The position numbers and the translations under genes are program-made. Source: Clostridium drakei (GTDB lineage Bacteria; Bacillota; Clostridia; Clostridiales; Clostridiaceae). Taken from it: a stretch of 64,000 bases of DNA. This document shows positions 36,676 through 45,270 of the stretch, piece by piece. How positions within the stretch are numbered: position 1 is the first letter of the stretch; the number at the start of each line of letters is the position of its first letter. The notes under the pieces are model-generated. The model worked only from the letters and a program-made list of their open reading frames with translations. It was not told where the DNA came from and did not search any database. The stretch lies in the NCBI RefSeq assembly GCF_000633595.2, contig NZ_JIBU02000008.1:124001-188000 (forward strand), in the 5' to 3' direction.

Positions 36676-36983
36676 TAGAAGATTATGTACAAAAGATAAG
36701 TACACAAATTCCAATTAAAAAGGCAATATTATTTGGTTCTTATGCAAAAGGTACTTATGACAAAGATAGTGATATAGACTTAGCAATTTTTTCTGATTAT
36801 TTTTTAGAAATGGAAGGTGTGCATGCCTTCAAATTTCTATTTATGCAAACTCTTGAATATGATGTGGATTTAGAACCACTTGCTTTTACAGTAGCAGATT
36901 ATGAAGAACCTGTGGGCATAGTTGAGGATATACTAAAGACAGGTATAGAAATACAATTTCCCACAATACCTAAAGCAAGCTAG
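36642..36983 (+). CDS. MNT-type minimal nucleotidyltransferase (113 aa)
   Basis: ATG at 36642 follows GAGGAGGTGTTTGT, inside the end of the HEPN gene. ILFGSYAKGTYDKDSDIDLA contains the GS-x10-D-x-D motif of the nucleotidyltransferase fold, and DVDLEPLAF supplies the third acidic position. The length is typical. It is probably the antitoxin that modifies the HEPN partner. Confidence 0.87.
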   Translation: MVKVPESIQRIVEDYVQKISTQIPIKKAILFGSYAKGTYDKDSDIDLAIFSDYFLEMEGVHAFKFLFMQTLEYDVDLEPLAFTVADYEEPVGIVEDILKTGIEIQFPTIPKAS

Positions 36984-37048
36984 AACAAACTTGAATATAA
37001 CAAATGAGTATAGCAAATCATGTATTCACAAAGGTATGCAGTATCAAT

Positions 37049-37078
37049 AACAGTGATGAAAGTCGCTGTTATTTTTTT
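37049..37078 (+). terminator. Terminator upstream of cassette A
   Basis: AACAG and CTGTT flank a 12-base loop and are followed by ATTTTTTT. The same element stands at 51251-51280 before cassette B. It shields the cassette from upstream transcription. Confidence 0.7.
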
Positions 37079-37093
37079 ACCTAAAAGTTGAAT

Positions 37094-37129
37094 TATTTGT
37101 CTACAGTACAATAAAACTGTAGAGAAAAA
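37094..37129. repeat. Inverted repeat upstream of cassette A (candidate recombination site)
   Basis: TTTGTCTACAGT (37096-37107), an 8-base centre ACAATAAA, then ACTGTAGAGAAA, with one mismatch between arms. The copy before cassette B is perfect. A second, weaker dyad (TCTATAG...TATAGA) lies about 60 bases on. Arm and spacer lengths fit tyrosine-recombinase core sites. Confidence 0.6.
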
Positions 37130-37219
37130 ATAATTTGATTTGTAATTATTAGTGTATCTAATAATAGTTTATCTATAGTTCAACAAAATATAGAATTCCT
37201 AACTGTCAACAGCATTGAT

Positions 37220-40200
37220 TTGACTAAGGTTCAAGGGTATGAAAATAGGAATAATTTGGGTTCAGTTAGTGCTATTAATGCTACAACTGTACAAGTAGTA
37301 TTAGCAACAGCACCAACAGCTGACTTAACAGTTGCAGATGCTGCTAAATTTGCTGTAACAGTTAATGGACAGACAGTAGCTGCTCCAACAGCAGTTACAA
37401 AAGTTGCTTCAGATTTAACTGGAAAAACTTATAAATTAACAATAGCTACATTAAACGGACAACAAGGTGATGTAGCCGTTAACGGAACAAAAGCAGCAGT
37501 AGCAACTGGAATGGCTTATGGATTTGACTTTAAAGCACCTAGTGTTACTGGAGTAATAGCAAAAGGAACAAAAACAGTTGAAGTTTCATTTGATGAAAAA
37601 TTGAATGCTGATACTACAGCAACAACAGGAAACATAATTCCAGCAAACTTTATAGTTAAGAAAGTAATTGCAGATCCAACAATTACAACAAATTCAGCTG
37701 TATTAAGTGCTGATGGTACAAAAGTTACATTAACTTTTAATAAAGACCTTACAGCAGCTGACTATACATTAATATTAGGTAGTGGGACTACTCCAAATCT
37801 TGTAAATGTAAGAGACGTAGCAGGAAACGGAATATATAATGCTACAGAAATATCATTCAGACCAACTGCAGATCAATTAACTGATACATCATCACCAGCT
37901 CTTGTTGCAGCAACTTATGATAAAGTTTCAGGAAAATTAACTGTAGCATTCAGTAAAAATACAACATCTTCAATAGATACAACAAAATTAAGCATAAATG
38001 GGGTTGCTCTTACAGCTAATGATGTTGCTGTTGTAAATAATAATACAGCAGTTATAACAATGTCATCCGCAACTAAGACTTCATTAAATGCTTTAACTGG
38101 TGCATTAACATTGACATCAGCAGCAGGAGCATATACTGATGGAACAACTGTAACAACTGGAGAAACAATGGCTATTACATTGCAACAACCAGCTGTAATA
38201 TCAACATCATCATATGATCAATCAACAAGTATATTAACTGTAACATTTGATCAACCTGTAACATTAAATAATACAAATGTATTAACATTAGGAGATGGAA
38301 CAGGTACTGCAGTAGTAACAAAATCAATGGCTATTAATGCAGATGGTACAGCTAATGATGGTACTGTTGCAAGTGCTACATGGATATTTGATTGTACAAA
38401 AGGTGCTAACATTGCAAGTGCAGTTGAAGGTTTAACAACAGCTAACTTAAAAGCATATATAGCATTAGATGCTGTTACTAATGCTGCTAAAGTAAATAAT
38501 GTAGCAGGACAAGATACTTATGCTAATGGAGTAAGTACAACTTATACTGCAATCACAGCTAAGCCTACTCTTGCTTCAGCAGTATATAATAACAATGTGC
38601 ATAAATTAGTATTAACATTTAGTCAACCAGTAAATGTGTCTGGTGTTGTTCCTGCAAATATTAAATTATGGCAGGCAGATACTGTTGCACTTACAGGCTT
38701 TACTAGTTTAGCTACATTGACACCTTCTGAATCAGGCTATTCAAAAACATTAACATATACTATACCAACAGGTGCTAGTAGTGATGAAGCTGATCTTGCT
38801 CTAGCATTTAATACAGGTAAGACTGTTAAGGTTACTTTAGATGCAAATACAGTTAGTAATAAAGCAGTACTTTCTGCAGATGCTACAACTTATACAACTG
38901 GTGGAGTATCTATAGCATATCAAGATTTTAATTTACCAACAGTAAATTCTACTGCTTCAGTAACTAATCAAAATCTTATAGCTATAACATTCTCAAAACC
39001 AGTAGATGCTACAACAGCTCAAACAGCTAGCAATTATGTAATAAAAGATACTACTGGAAAACAACTTGTTGTTACAAATGCAGTTCTTCAACCAGTATCT
39101 ACAGATGGAACACAAACAGTTTACTTGACAACAGCTACTCAGGCAGCTGGAACTCCATATACTTTAACTGTTAATAATGTGAAAGATACAACTGGTAATA
39201 TAATAACAACAACAAATACTGCAACATTTAATGGTTCTTCAAATACTGACGTATCAGCTTTAGCAGTAAGTTCTATTACACCAGCTGCACCTGCAAATAG
39301 CAAGAATGATACATTAAAAGTTACATTTAATGCAGCAGTAGATTCAACTTCAGCTACTAATGTTGCTAATTATGTAGTTTTACAAGCTGATGCAGATACT
39401 ACAACAGGATGGGCTAATGCAACTCAGGTATCTTTATCAGATGCAACAGCTAAGTTAGTTACAGCAGATCCTGCAAGTGTATCAATTACCTTAGGTTCAG
39501 CAAATTTACAAAATAGTAAATATTACAAAGTAGTGGCTTCTAATGTTTTAACTTCAACAGGAAAAGCACTTGGAACTACTAATAGTGCTGTAGCTCAGTT
39601 AACAGCTGTAACAGCACCAACAGCACCAACTATGACAGCTAGTCAAACAGCTGCAGGAGCAATTAAACTTGTATTTGGTGAAGAATTAGATTCTTCAGCA
39701 GCAACATTAGCTTCTAACTATACAGCAACAAGTAATGCTACACCTGTAGCAGTAACTAAAGCAACTTATTCATTTGATGCTACAACTGGTAAGGCAACAG
39801 TAGTTCTTGACCTTGCAAGTGCACCATCTGCACCAGTTGCAGTAAGCTTAAATGCAAATGTTAAAAATCTTGCAGGTGTATCAGTAGCAGGAAATCCAAC
39901 ACCTGTTACAACATTATCTGATAATGTTGCACCAACTGTTAAATCAGTAGTTGCAAAAGCGGTTGCAGGTCCTATAAATGATGTTATTACTGTAACATTC
40001 AATGATAGTGATATTCTTCCAGCAAGTATAACTTCAAATGATTTTGTGGTTAAAGATGCTCAAGGAAATGTAATTCCATCAGCAGACTATACTGTTGCAC
40101 CTGTTATTACAAGTCCAAATGGAGCAACAATAACATTTGATAAGACTGGTGATAATGCATATAATTTACTAAATGGTGCTAACTATACTGTAACAATTAC

Positions 40201-41173
40201 AGGTGTAGTTGATACATCAGGTAATGCATTAGCAAGTATTACAAATACAGCTACTTGGGATGCAGCAACAGATAAAACAGCTCCAGCAATAGCAACACCT
40301 AGTGGTTTAGCATTAACAACTGGACCAGCTGGAACTGGTAACATAAAAGTTACATTTAATGAAGATGTAGATGCTACTACAGCTACTAATAAAGCTAATT
40401 ATGTAGTAAAAACAGGATCTACTACATTAACACCAAGTTATGTTACTTATGCAAGCAAGGTTGCAACAGTATACTTTGCAGAAGCATTAAGCAATGCTCC
40501 ATATGATGTTACTGTAACTAATGTTAAAGATTTAGCTGGAAATATACAAACAATTGCTAATAATCAAACATTAGCAGCAGCAGCAACGGCAGTAACAGCA
40601 GCAGCAAGTGCGGTATCAACAGCTACAGGAACAACTACAGTAACACTAGGTCAGACAATTACAGGATTAGCAGCTGGAGACATCGTTGTTAAAAAAGGAG
40701 GAGTAGTATTAACAAGTGGTACTGATTATAATCTAACAGGATTAGCTACAACTTCAGTAGGAATAGGATTTACTGGAAGCGCAGCGCTTGATAATACAAG
40801 TGTAATTACAATAGAAATTACAAAAGCAGGATATACAGTAAATGGTGGAAGTGCAATAAATGTAACAAATTCTATTGCAGCAGCAGTAACAGCATCAGCA
40901 AGTGCGATAACAACAGCTACAGGAACAACTACAGTAACACTAGGTCAGACAATTACAGGATTATCAGCTGGAAACATCGTTGTTAAAAAAGGTGGAGTAG
41001 TATTAACAAGTGGTACTGATTATAATCTAACAGGATTAGCTACAACTTCAGTAGGAATAGGATTTACTGGAAGCGCAGCTCTTGATAATACAAGTGTAAT
41101 TACAATAGAAATTACAAAAGCAGGATATACAGTAAATGGTGGAAGTGCAATAAATGTAACAAATTCTATTTAA
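37220..41173 (+). CDS. Silent S-layer cassette A, no signal peptide or ribosome site (~1317 codons)
   Basis: The frame is open from 37139, just after a TGA, to 41173. TTG at 37220 is only a nominal start, with no ribosome site. From S-A-I at 37268 it encodes Ig-like units like the expressed protein (DFKAPSVTGVIAKGTKTVEV, VRDVAGNGI, VKDTTGNII, VVDTSGNAL, VKDLAGNIQ) with different sequence throughout. It ends in a duplicated 98-residue unit. There is no promoter, signal peptide or head domain, and a terminator stands upstream. More than 1300 intact codons without a start imply recent displacement or maintenance by recombination into the expression locus. The stop is followed by the shared 3' flank. 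Confidence 0.72.
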   Translation: MTKVQGYENRNNLGSVSAINATTVQVVLATAPTADLTVADAAKFAVTVNGQTVAAPTAVTKVASDLTGKTYKLTIATLNGQQGDVAVNGTKAAVATGMAYGFDFKAPSVTGVIAKGTKTVEVSFDEKLNADTTATTGNIIPANFIVKKVIADPTITTNSAVLSADGTKVTLTFNKDLTAADYTLILGSGTTPNLVNVRDVAGNGIYNATEISFRPTADQLTDTSSPALVAATYDKVSGKLTVAFSKNTTSSIDTTKLSINGVALTANDVAVVNNNTAVITMSSATKTSLNALTGALTLTSAAGAYTDGTTVTTGETMAITLQQPAVISTSSYDQSTSILTVTFDQPVTLNNTNVLTLGDGTGTAVVTKSMAINADGTANDGTVASATWIFDCTKGANIASAVEGLTTANLKAYIALDAVTNAAKVNNVAGQDTYANGVSTTYTAITAKPTLASAVYNNNVHKLVLTFSQPVNVSGVVPANIKLWQADTVALTGFTSLATLTPSESGYSKTLTYTIPTGASSDEADLALAFNTGKTVKVTLDANTVSNKAVLSADATTYTTGGVSIAYQDFNLPTVNSTASVTNQNLIAITFSKPVDATTAQTASNYVIKDTTGKQLVVTNAVLQPVSTDGTQTVYLTTATQAAGTPYTLTVNNVKDTTGNIITTTNTATFNGSSNTDVSALAVSSITPAAPANSKNDTLKVTFNAAVDSTSATNVANYVVLQADADTTTGWANATQVSLSDATAKLVTADPASVSITLGSANLQNSKYYKVVASNVLTSTGKALGTTNSAVAQLTAVTAPTAPTMTASQTAAGAIKLVFGEELDSSAATLASNYTATSNATPVAVTKATYSFDATTGKATVVLDLASAPSAPVAVSLNANVKNLAGVSVAGNPTPVTTLSDNVAPTVKSVVAKAVAGPINDVITVTFNDSDILPASITSNDFVVKDAQGNVIPSADYTVAPVITSPNGATITFDKTGDNAYNLLNGANYTVTITGVVDTSGNALASITNTATWDAATDKTAPAIATPSGLALTTGPAGTGNIKVTFNEDVDATTATNKANYVVKTGSTTLTPSYVTYASKVATVYFAEALSNAPYDVTVTNVKDLAGNIQTIANNQTLAAAATAVTAAASAVSTATGTTTVTLGQTITGLAAGDIVVKKGGVVLTSGTDYNLTGLATTSVGIGFTGSAALDNTSVITIEITKAGYTVNGGSAINVTNSIAAAVTASASAITTATGTTTVTLGQTITGLSAGNIVVKKGGVVLTSGTDYNLTGLATTSVGIGFTGSAALDNTSVITIEITKAGYTVNGGSAINVTNSI
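40583..41170 (+). repeat. 294-bp direct duplication at the end of cassette A
   Basis: Units 40583-40876 and 40877-41170 are almost identical. Each encodes a 98-residue domain containing TVTLGQTITGL and ends NVTNSI, the second directly before the stop. The few differences lie in the first part (for example GLAAGD versus GLSAGN). Confidence 0.92.
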
Positions 41174-41450
41174 TAGTAAAATCAACCTTTTAGGTCTCGC
41201 AAAGACCGCGCGGGTGTAAGATTTCCAGTGACAAGCTGTGAAAAGAGAACGGATAAATAAAACAAAAGGGAGAAAGGAAGGAATGTACAACCTTCCTTCT
41301 CCCATTTAAATAAATGAACGGATAAATTGTACTAACAAATCTTAAAATATCTTTAAATCATAAAAATAGTCAGGTCACACGCTGATTGAAAAATTAAATA
41401 ATTAAATCAAAATTAAGAGTATCTTTAGGGGTACTCTTCTATTCTTTTTT
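41174..41450 (+). repeat. Conserved cassette 3' flank (copy A)
   Basis: It matches 19031-19304: GGTCTCGCAAAGACC, GTGACAAGCTGTGAAAAGAG, the AAGGAAGG/CCTTCCTT hairpin and the terminator GAGTATCTTTAGGGGTACTC (41417-41436) plus T-run. Confidence 0.8.
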
Positions 41451-41542
41451 GAGGTAATGTAAAAAATATGAGTTAAATAATTGAATGATATAGATAATAG
41501 TAATATAATCTAATTATGTGTAAAGTACAGGAGGTGAGGCAG

Positions 41543-41905
41543 ATGAAAAAACAAACAAAGATAATAGCTGCAATAGTATTAGCATTAGTAGTAATTATTG
41601 GTGGATACTATGGTTATCAAAAATATAGCCTTAATAAAAGAGTACAAACATCAGATAAAATGATGAAAGACAAAGGTATAAAGCAAAATAATACAGATAA
41701 AGCTATAGCAGATGAGATATTAAAAAATGATAATGATTTAGAATATGCATACATAAGTCATAATGGTGAAACTATAATGTTAAACTTAAAGGTTAAAAAA
41801 GGAATACAGGATAAAGAAAAGTATACAAAAGTAAGTAAATATATGGATAAAGTTAGGACACAGTATAAAGGAAACAATGTAAATGCAACAGTTATTCCTA
41901 ATTAG
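41543..41905 (+). CDS. Small single-pass membrane protein, copy 2 (120 aa)
   Basis: ATG at 41543 follows AGGAGGTGAGGCAG. It differs from the copy at 19396 at only about a dozen positions (for example IVLALVVIIGGYYGY in the anchor). The order anchor, basic linker and outer domain is kept. The strong conservation compared with the divergent cassettes next to it shows that selection or gene conversion keeps this gene constant while cassettes vary. Confidence 0.75.
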   Translation: MKKQTKIIAAIVLALVVIIGGYYGYQKYSLNKRVQTSDKMMKDKGIKQNNTDKAIADEILKNDNDLEYAYISHNGETIMLNLKVKKGIQDKEKYTKVSKYMDKVRTQYKGNNVNATVIPN

Positions 41906-41948
41906 TATATATGATATTTAAAATAAAGTTGTAGTTGAATCAGAAAAT

Positions 41949-41981
41949 GGATAGCACAAGTTGTTATCCTTATTTTTATTT
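41949..41981 (+). terminator. Terminator after the 120-aa gene (copy 2)
   Basis: Same hairpin as at 19802: GGATAGCA with TGTTATCC, then TTATTTTTATT. Confidence 0.7.
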
Positions 41982-42087
41982 CACTGCAAAAGAATGATAA
42001 AATACACTGCATAAAAATTTTGTAAGAATAGAAAAAGCGATAACACTAGGCACATCAATATTTCCTGCTAAATTACACACCTAAAAT

Positions 42088-42117
42088 TTCACTGCATAAT
42101 CTAAATAATGCAGTGAA
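42088..42117. promoter_or_regulatory. 30-bp dyad upstream of the 201-aa gene (copy 2)
   Basis: Perfect arms TTCACTGCAT and ATGCAGTGAA around AATCTAAATA. Extra CACTGCA elements lie ~90-110 bases upstream. Confidence 0.6.
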
Positions 42118-42195
42118 CTAACCTGTAACAAGCCTAAAATCAAACTTATATTATCTCTTTGAATAATAAAATCATAATTTGAGGAGGAAGATAAT

Positions 42196-42801
42196 ATGAG
42201 TACATCAAATAGCATTTCAATCATTAGTAAATTCATAACTAAGGAGATAGAACATATCTACCAAAGATACAACAGTATTCCAGAAGAAGAAATAAACAAA
42301 GTGAAGTCATTCATAGAAATACTAGAGGAGAATAATTTGAACTTTGATCCATATCGAAGCTATGCTGCTGCAAAGGCAACTGCTGAAATATGTGCTGAAT
42401 TAGAGGACACAGAACTTATAAGACTTTATTTATTCATACTGGACGATTTAGGATTAGACATAAAAGCACAGGATACTAAAGAAGCATATATGAATCTAAT
42501 GGAAAAAGACTATTGTAAAATCCCAGGGTACTACTTATATAAAGCAGAGGAAACAATGAAGGAATTAGCGAAAGATGAACTAGACTGTAAGCTGGATGAC
42601 ACTGAGCAAGTAGCTGATATGTTTGATGCAGAAGACTTGGCTAATCTTTGGGTGTTTGGAACTTCAAAACAGGAAGCAGCAAAACAATATATGAGAGACA
42701 ATGACTGGTGGGAAATACTAGGCTGCGAGCAAGGAGAGGAAGGCTACACTGACTCTTACGGTGATACGATCTACTACAGTTTAACTGGTGAGGAGGTGTA
42801 G
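42196..42801 (+). CDS. Hypothetical element protein, copy 2 (201 aa)
   Basis: The start follows TGAGGAGGAAGATAAT. It is a paralogue of 20050 and a closer one of 56135, with the shared C-terminal part LWVFGTSKQEAAKQYMRDND. It is soluble and acidic, with no recognised domain. It is the first gene of the coupled set with the 119-aa protein and IntA; the 30-bp dyad lies ~80 bases upstream and may control the set. Confidence 0.7.
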   Translation: MSTSNSISIISKFITKEIEHIYQRYNSIPEEEINKVKSFIEILEENNLNFDPYRSYAAAKATAEICAELEDTELIRLYLFILDDLGLDIKAQDTKEAYMNLMEKDYCKIPGYYLYKAEETMKELAKDELDCKLDDTEQVADMFDAEDLANLWVFGTSKQEAAKQYMRDNDWWEILGCEQGEEGYTDSYGDTIYYSLTGEEV

Positions 42802-42804
42802 TAA

Positions 42805-43164
42805 ATGATTAAGATAGCATATAGAAATGAAATAGGAATTATAAATCATCTACCAGTAGAAGTTGTAAATGTAGTATCAGAAATAACAACCATACTAGAT
42901 GATAACTATGGAGAAGAAAGAAATGCAAACGATTATGGTGGATATATTCTAGTAGTGGAAAATGAAGATGATGTTAGCAAGCTTAATGATGAAATAGGAA
43001 TAGATATAACTACTGCTATACCAGAATATGTTGACTTAATTAGATGCAGTAATGGTGGAGAATATACTAATTCACTAATACTATGTAACAATGACTTTGG
43101 TATAAGTTTAATAATACCTCTAAGTCTAACAGCTAAAAATCTCCTTGATTATATGGAGGAATAG
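42805..43164 (+). CDS. Hypothetical element protein, copy 2 (119 aa)
   Basis: Starts 3 bases after the previous stop with GAGGAGGTGTAG upstream, and ends 2 bases before IntA. It is very similar to the protein at 20665 (MIKIAYRNEIGIINHLPVEV). Its third copy at 56744 is cut short. Unknown function. Confidence 0.68.
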   Translation: MIKIAYRNEIGIINHLPVEVVNVVSEITTILDDNYGEERNANDYGGYILVVENEDDVSKLNDEIGIDITTAIPEYVDLIRCSNGGEYTNSLILCNNDFGISLIIPLSLTAKNLLDYMEE

Positions 43165-43166
43165 CA

Positions 43167-44063
43167 ATGGATACTAATACTATTGCTGAAAGGATAGCTA
43201 CTGAATTTGAAGAAGCATTAATTGCAGATGGTAAAGCAGAGAAAACAATAGAAAGCTATGTAGGTGATGTTGGAGCATTTCTTCAATGGTTAGAATCTAA
43301 GGAAAATACCTTCACAGGAACACTAAAAAGATTCCATATAACAGCCTATAAAAATCACCTAGTACAAAATAACTATGAGGTAAATACAATTAATAAAAAA
43401 ATCAATAGCCTACAATCCTTCAACCAATTTCTCATAGACAAAAACTACCTAAAGGAGCAGGTAGTAGACCTAAGAAAAGATAAAGTAAAGGTAGCCGCAG
43501 GTAGTGAAGGAGAAGTAGAGGTGTTCAATGATGCAGAAATAGAAAAACTCTTATTCTACATTCAATCACAAGATGTAACTTCAAGGGATAGATTAATAAT
43601 GCTAATGCTCCTATATACAGGTATAAGAGTTAGCGAGTTAGTAAATATAAAGCTAAAAGATGTAGATGTATTAGCCATGAATTTAACTGTAGCCTGGGGT
43701 AAAGGTGGCAAAAGAAGGAAAGTTCCTTTAAAGGGAGAAGTCATAGAAGCACTAAAAGAATACCTTGAAGGAGAACGGAAAGAAAGTAAATTTGCAGATA
43801 GTGAATACCTAATTCTAACCAACCGTTCTCCAAAGATGGACAGAGATGCAGTAAACAAGCTCCTAAGCAAGATGGAAAGGAAACTAGGCATAAGGATGCA
43901 CCCACACAAATTCCGCCATACTTTTTGTACAAGGCTTCTGAAAAAAGGTGTAGAACTCACCACAGTGGCAAAACTAGCAGGACATGCTTCAATCCAGACA
44001 ACAGCAAGATTCTACATCAACACATCACAGAAGGACAAGAAAGATGCAGTAGAGCTTCTATAA
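43167..44063 (+). CDS. Tyrosine recombinase IntA, copy 2 (298 aa)
   Basis: Highly similar to 21027. The active residues are kept: TGIRVSEL, WGKGGKRRK, HKFRHTF, GHASIQTT and RFYINTS. The same coupling to the two upstream genes and the same dyad 42 bases after the stop are seen. Two intact copies in one array imply the enzyme is still useful or the duplication is recent. Confidence 0.9.
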   Translation: MDTNTIAERIATEFEEALIADGKAEKTIESYVGDVGAFLQWLESKENTFTGTLKRFHITAYKNHLVQNNYEVNTINKKINSLQSFNQFLIDKNYLKEQVVDLRKDKVKVAAGSEGEVEVFNDAEIEKLLFYIQSQDVTSRDRLIMLMLLYTGIRVSELVNIKLKDVDVLAMNLTVAWGKGGKRRKVPLKGEVIEALKEYLEGERKESKFADSEYLILTNRSPKMDRDAVNKLLSKMERKLGIRMHPHKFRHTFCTRLLKKGVELTTVAKLAGHASIQTTARFYINTSQKDKKDAVELL

Positions 44064-44104
44064 CGAAATAAAAAAGAAAATAAACATATATCATAATCTT
44101 AGAA

Positions 44105-44132
44105 GGTACATTCATACATGATGAATAGTACC
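44105..44132. repeat. Dyad after IntA (copy 2)
   Basis: Identical to 21965-21992. Confidence 0.5.
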
Positions 44133-44169
44133 CTAGGAACACAGAGGAACATAAAAGGAGGTGATACTA

Positions 44170-44316
44170 ATGTTAGTAAAATGGGCTATAGGTGGAGCTG
44201 TACTAGGAGCAATAGCTGCTGTAAAAACAGGTACAAATGTTGCATCAGGAGCTGTATTTGGAGCAGCAGCAGGAGTAATAATACGCAAATGGATAGCTAA
44301 AAAACTTTGGATGTAG
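44170..44316 (+). CDS. Tiny glycine-rich hydrophobic protein, copy 2 (48 aa)
   Basis: ATG at 44170 follows AAAAGGAGGTGATACTA. The product MLVKWAIGGAVLGAIAAVKT ... RKWIAKKLWM is a glycine/alanine-rich hydrophobic peptide with basic ends. The frame is conserved at 22031 except for its start codon. It may be a membrane peptide; holin-like or toxin-like roles are possible but there is no direct evidence. Confidence 0.6.
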   Translation: MLVKWAIGGAVLGAIAAVKTGTNVASGAVFGAAAGVIIRKWIAKKLWM

Positions 44317-44328
44317 GAGGAGTAAAAA

Positions 44329-44724
44329 ATGTTTGTAATTCAAACGAAACAAGACTTAGATGTACTAAAAAAAGCTAATGTAATCAATCAAAAGTACATG
44401 GAAGTGGTAGAAAAGCAATTTATGAATTTGTACAAGAATTTAGGAGAAGAAGGAATATTACTTAATGAGTTCTCACTAACTGATGAAGGAGAAATTATTC
44501 TACTAGAAATTGGAGATAATCTAAGGAATCTTAGTGTAATAGGATTAGATCCAACTGGAGGACTGCTTGAAGTTATACCAGAATTCATAAATGAAATAGA
44601 AATTGAAGAATCTATACTGTATGAAGTAATAATAGCTTATAATAATCAATTTGCAATAACTTTATATGTTCCAGCAGCAATAGTAGACAAAGAAATAATG
44701 GAATGGATAGAAGAATATAAATAG
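44329..44724 (+). CDS. Hypothetical protein (131 aa)
   Basis: ATG at 44329 follows AGGAGGAGTAAAAA, 12 bases after the 48-aa peptide. It is a soluble acidic protein (NLGEEGILLNEFSLTDEGEI, FINEIEIEESILYEVIIAYN). The last part (NNQFAITLYVPAAIVDKEIM) resembles the end of the 119-aa proteins (NNDFGISLIIPLSLTAKNLL), so the two may be distantly related. Function unknown. Confidence 0.65.
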   Translation: MFVIQTKQDLDVLKKANVINQKYMEVVEKQFMNLYKNLGEEGILLNEFSLTDEGEIILLEIGDNLRNLSVIGLDPTGGLLEVIPEFINEIEIEESILYEVIIAYNNQFAITLYVPAAIVDKEIMEWIEEYK

Positions 44725-44725
44725 T

Positions 44726-44765
44726 ACCCTTAGCCTTAAGTAATAAGGTTAAGGGCATTTTTATA
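44726..44765 (+). terminator. Terminator
   Basis: CCCTTAGCCTTA and TAAGGTTAAGGG flank AGTAA, followed by CATTTTTAT. Confidence 0.8.
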
Positions 44766-44787
44766 TACTAAATTAAGAAGAAAGGAG

Positions 44788-45093
44788 ATGGACAAGATAT
44801 TTAATAATGATAGATACATAACTGCAGGAGTACAGAATGAAATACCACTAGAGTTACAACTATTCATGTGGAATTGCATAGATACACTAAAGGAGCAAGG
44901 GAAGAAATTAGATTATCTACAAGTATTTGAATTATCAAAGGAAAGAGCTGATGATGTATTATACCAAAAGATAGAACATAGACAGGAAGTGCCTGAATAT
45001 AGTGCGACCTATAGATTATTCCCTAAAGAAATGATAGATGCAAAAGTATTTGTAATAGATGATGGAAAGCATTCAACAATGGATGTTATCTAA
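44788..45093 (+). CDS. DUF960-like protein (101 aa), start codon uncertain
   Basis: It contains DRYITAGVQNEIPLELQLFM and DTLKEQGKKLDYLQVFEL, the DUF960 pattern of Firmicute phages and islands. ATG at 44788 lies directly on the AAAGGAG site, which is too close. The codon aligned with the ATG of the copy at 23165 is ATA at 44797, 9 bases after the site. This copy may therefore have lost its proper start or use a weak one. Upstream and downstream terminators isolate it. Confidence 0.65.
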   Translation: MDKIFNNDRYITAGVQNEIPLELQLFMWNCIDTLKEQGKKLDYLQVFELSKERADDVLYQKIEHRQEVPEYSATYRLFPKEMIDAKVFVIDDGKHSTMDVI

Positions 45094-45131
45094 TGAATAC
45101 TAGCTGATTAAATCAAAGAACTAACATAGAA

Positions 45132-45169
45132 ATAGCAGCTAATACAATGGTGTTAGCTGTTATTTTTTT
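45132..45169 (+). terminator. Terminator
   Basis: AGCAGCTAATAC and GTGTTAGCTGTT (with G-T pairs) flank AATG and are followed by ATTTTTTTG. Confidence 0.8.
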
Positions 45170-45207
45170 GCCATTAAAATGTAAAAACACATAAACAATA
45201 TAATAAA

Positions 45208-45243
45208 GTCGATGTAGATATCGACATAGACTAAAAAGTCGAC
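45208..45243. promoter_or_regulatory. GTCGA repeats before the RHH gene
   Basis: GTCGATGTAGATATCGACAT and GTCGACA give three GTCGA-type elements in both orientations, 28-65 bases before the RHH gene. This is a likely operator for that ribbon-helix-helix protein. Confidence 0.45.
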
Positions 45244-45270
45244 AAAAATGTAGATAAGGAAGGTGCAAAA

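Larger units (their letters stand above)
14861..37267 (+). mobile_element. Unit 1: S-layer cassette element (about 22 kb, boundaries inferred)
   Basis: The unit runs from the cassette junction in the expressed gene to the next junction. Its order is cassette, 3' flank, 120-aa membrane protein, 203-aa protein, 119-aa protein, IntA, tiny hydrophobic protein, RadC-like, DUF960-like, XRE regulators, secreted metalloprotein, RepL-like genes, acidic protein, DUF927, IntB, Acc, HEPN/MNT and inverted repeat. Unit 2 (37.3-51.5 kb) has the same core order, so the repeat is seen. That each unit is a mobile element integrated at the junction is inference. Confidence 0.5.
37046..37277 (+). repeat. Shared 5' flank of cassettes (copy A)
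   Basis: Nearly identical to 51248-51478: terminator, inverted repeat, about 100 bases, then the SAI junction. In copy A the frame is open from 37139 into the cassette. The peptide (FVIISVSN ... FLTVNSIDLTKV) weakly resembles the end of the head domain of the 1539-aa protein. Confidence 0.8.

Noticed and set aside
44118-44300. 60-residue frame overlapping the tiny hydrophobic gene
   Set aside because: It begins in the conserved dyad after IntA and reads the 48-aa gene in another frame, giving a serine/arginine/cysteine-rich product; the 44170 frame has the ribosome site and the conserved product.
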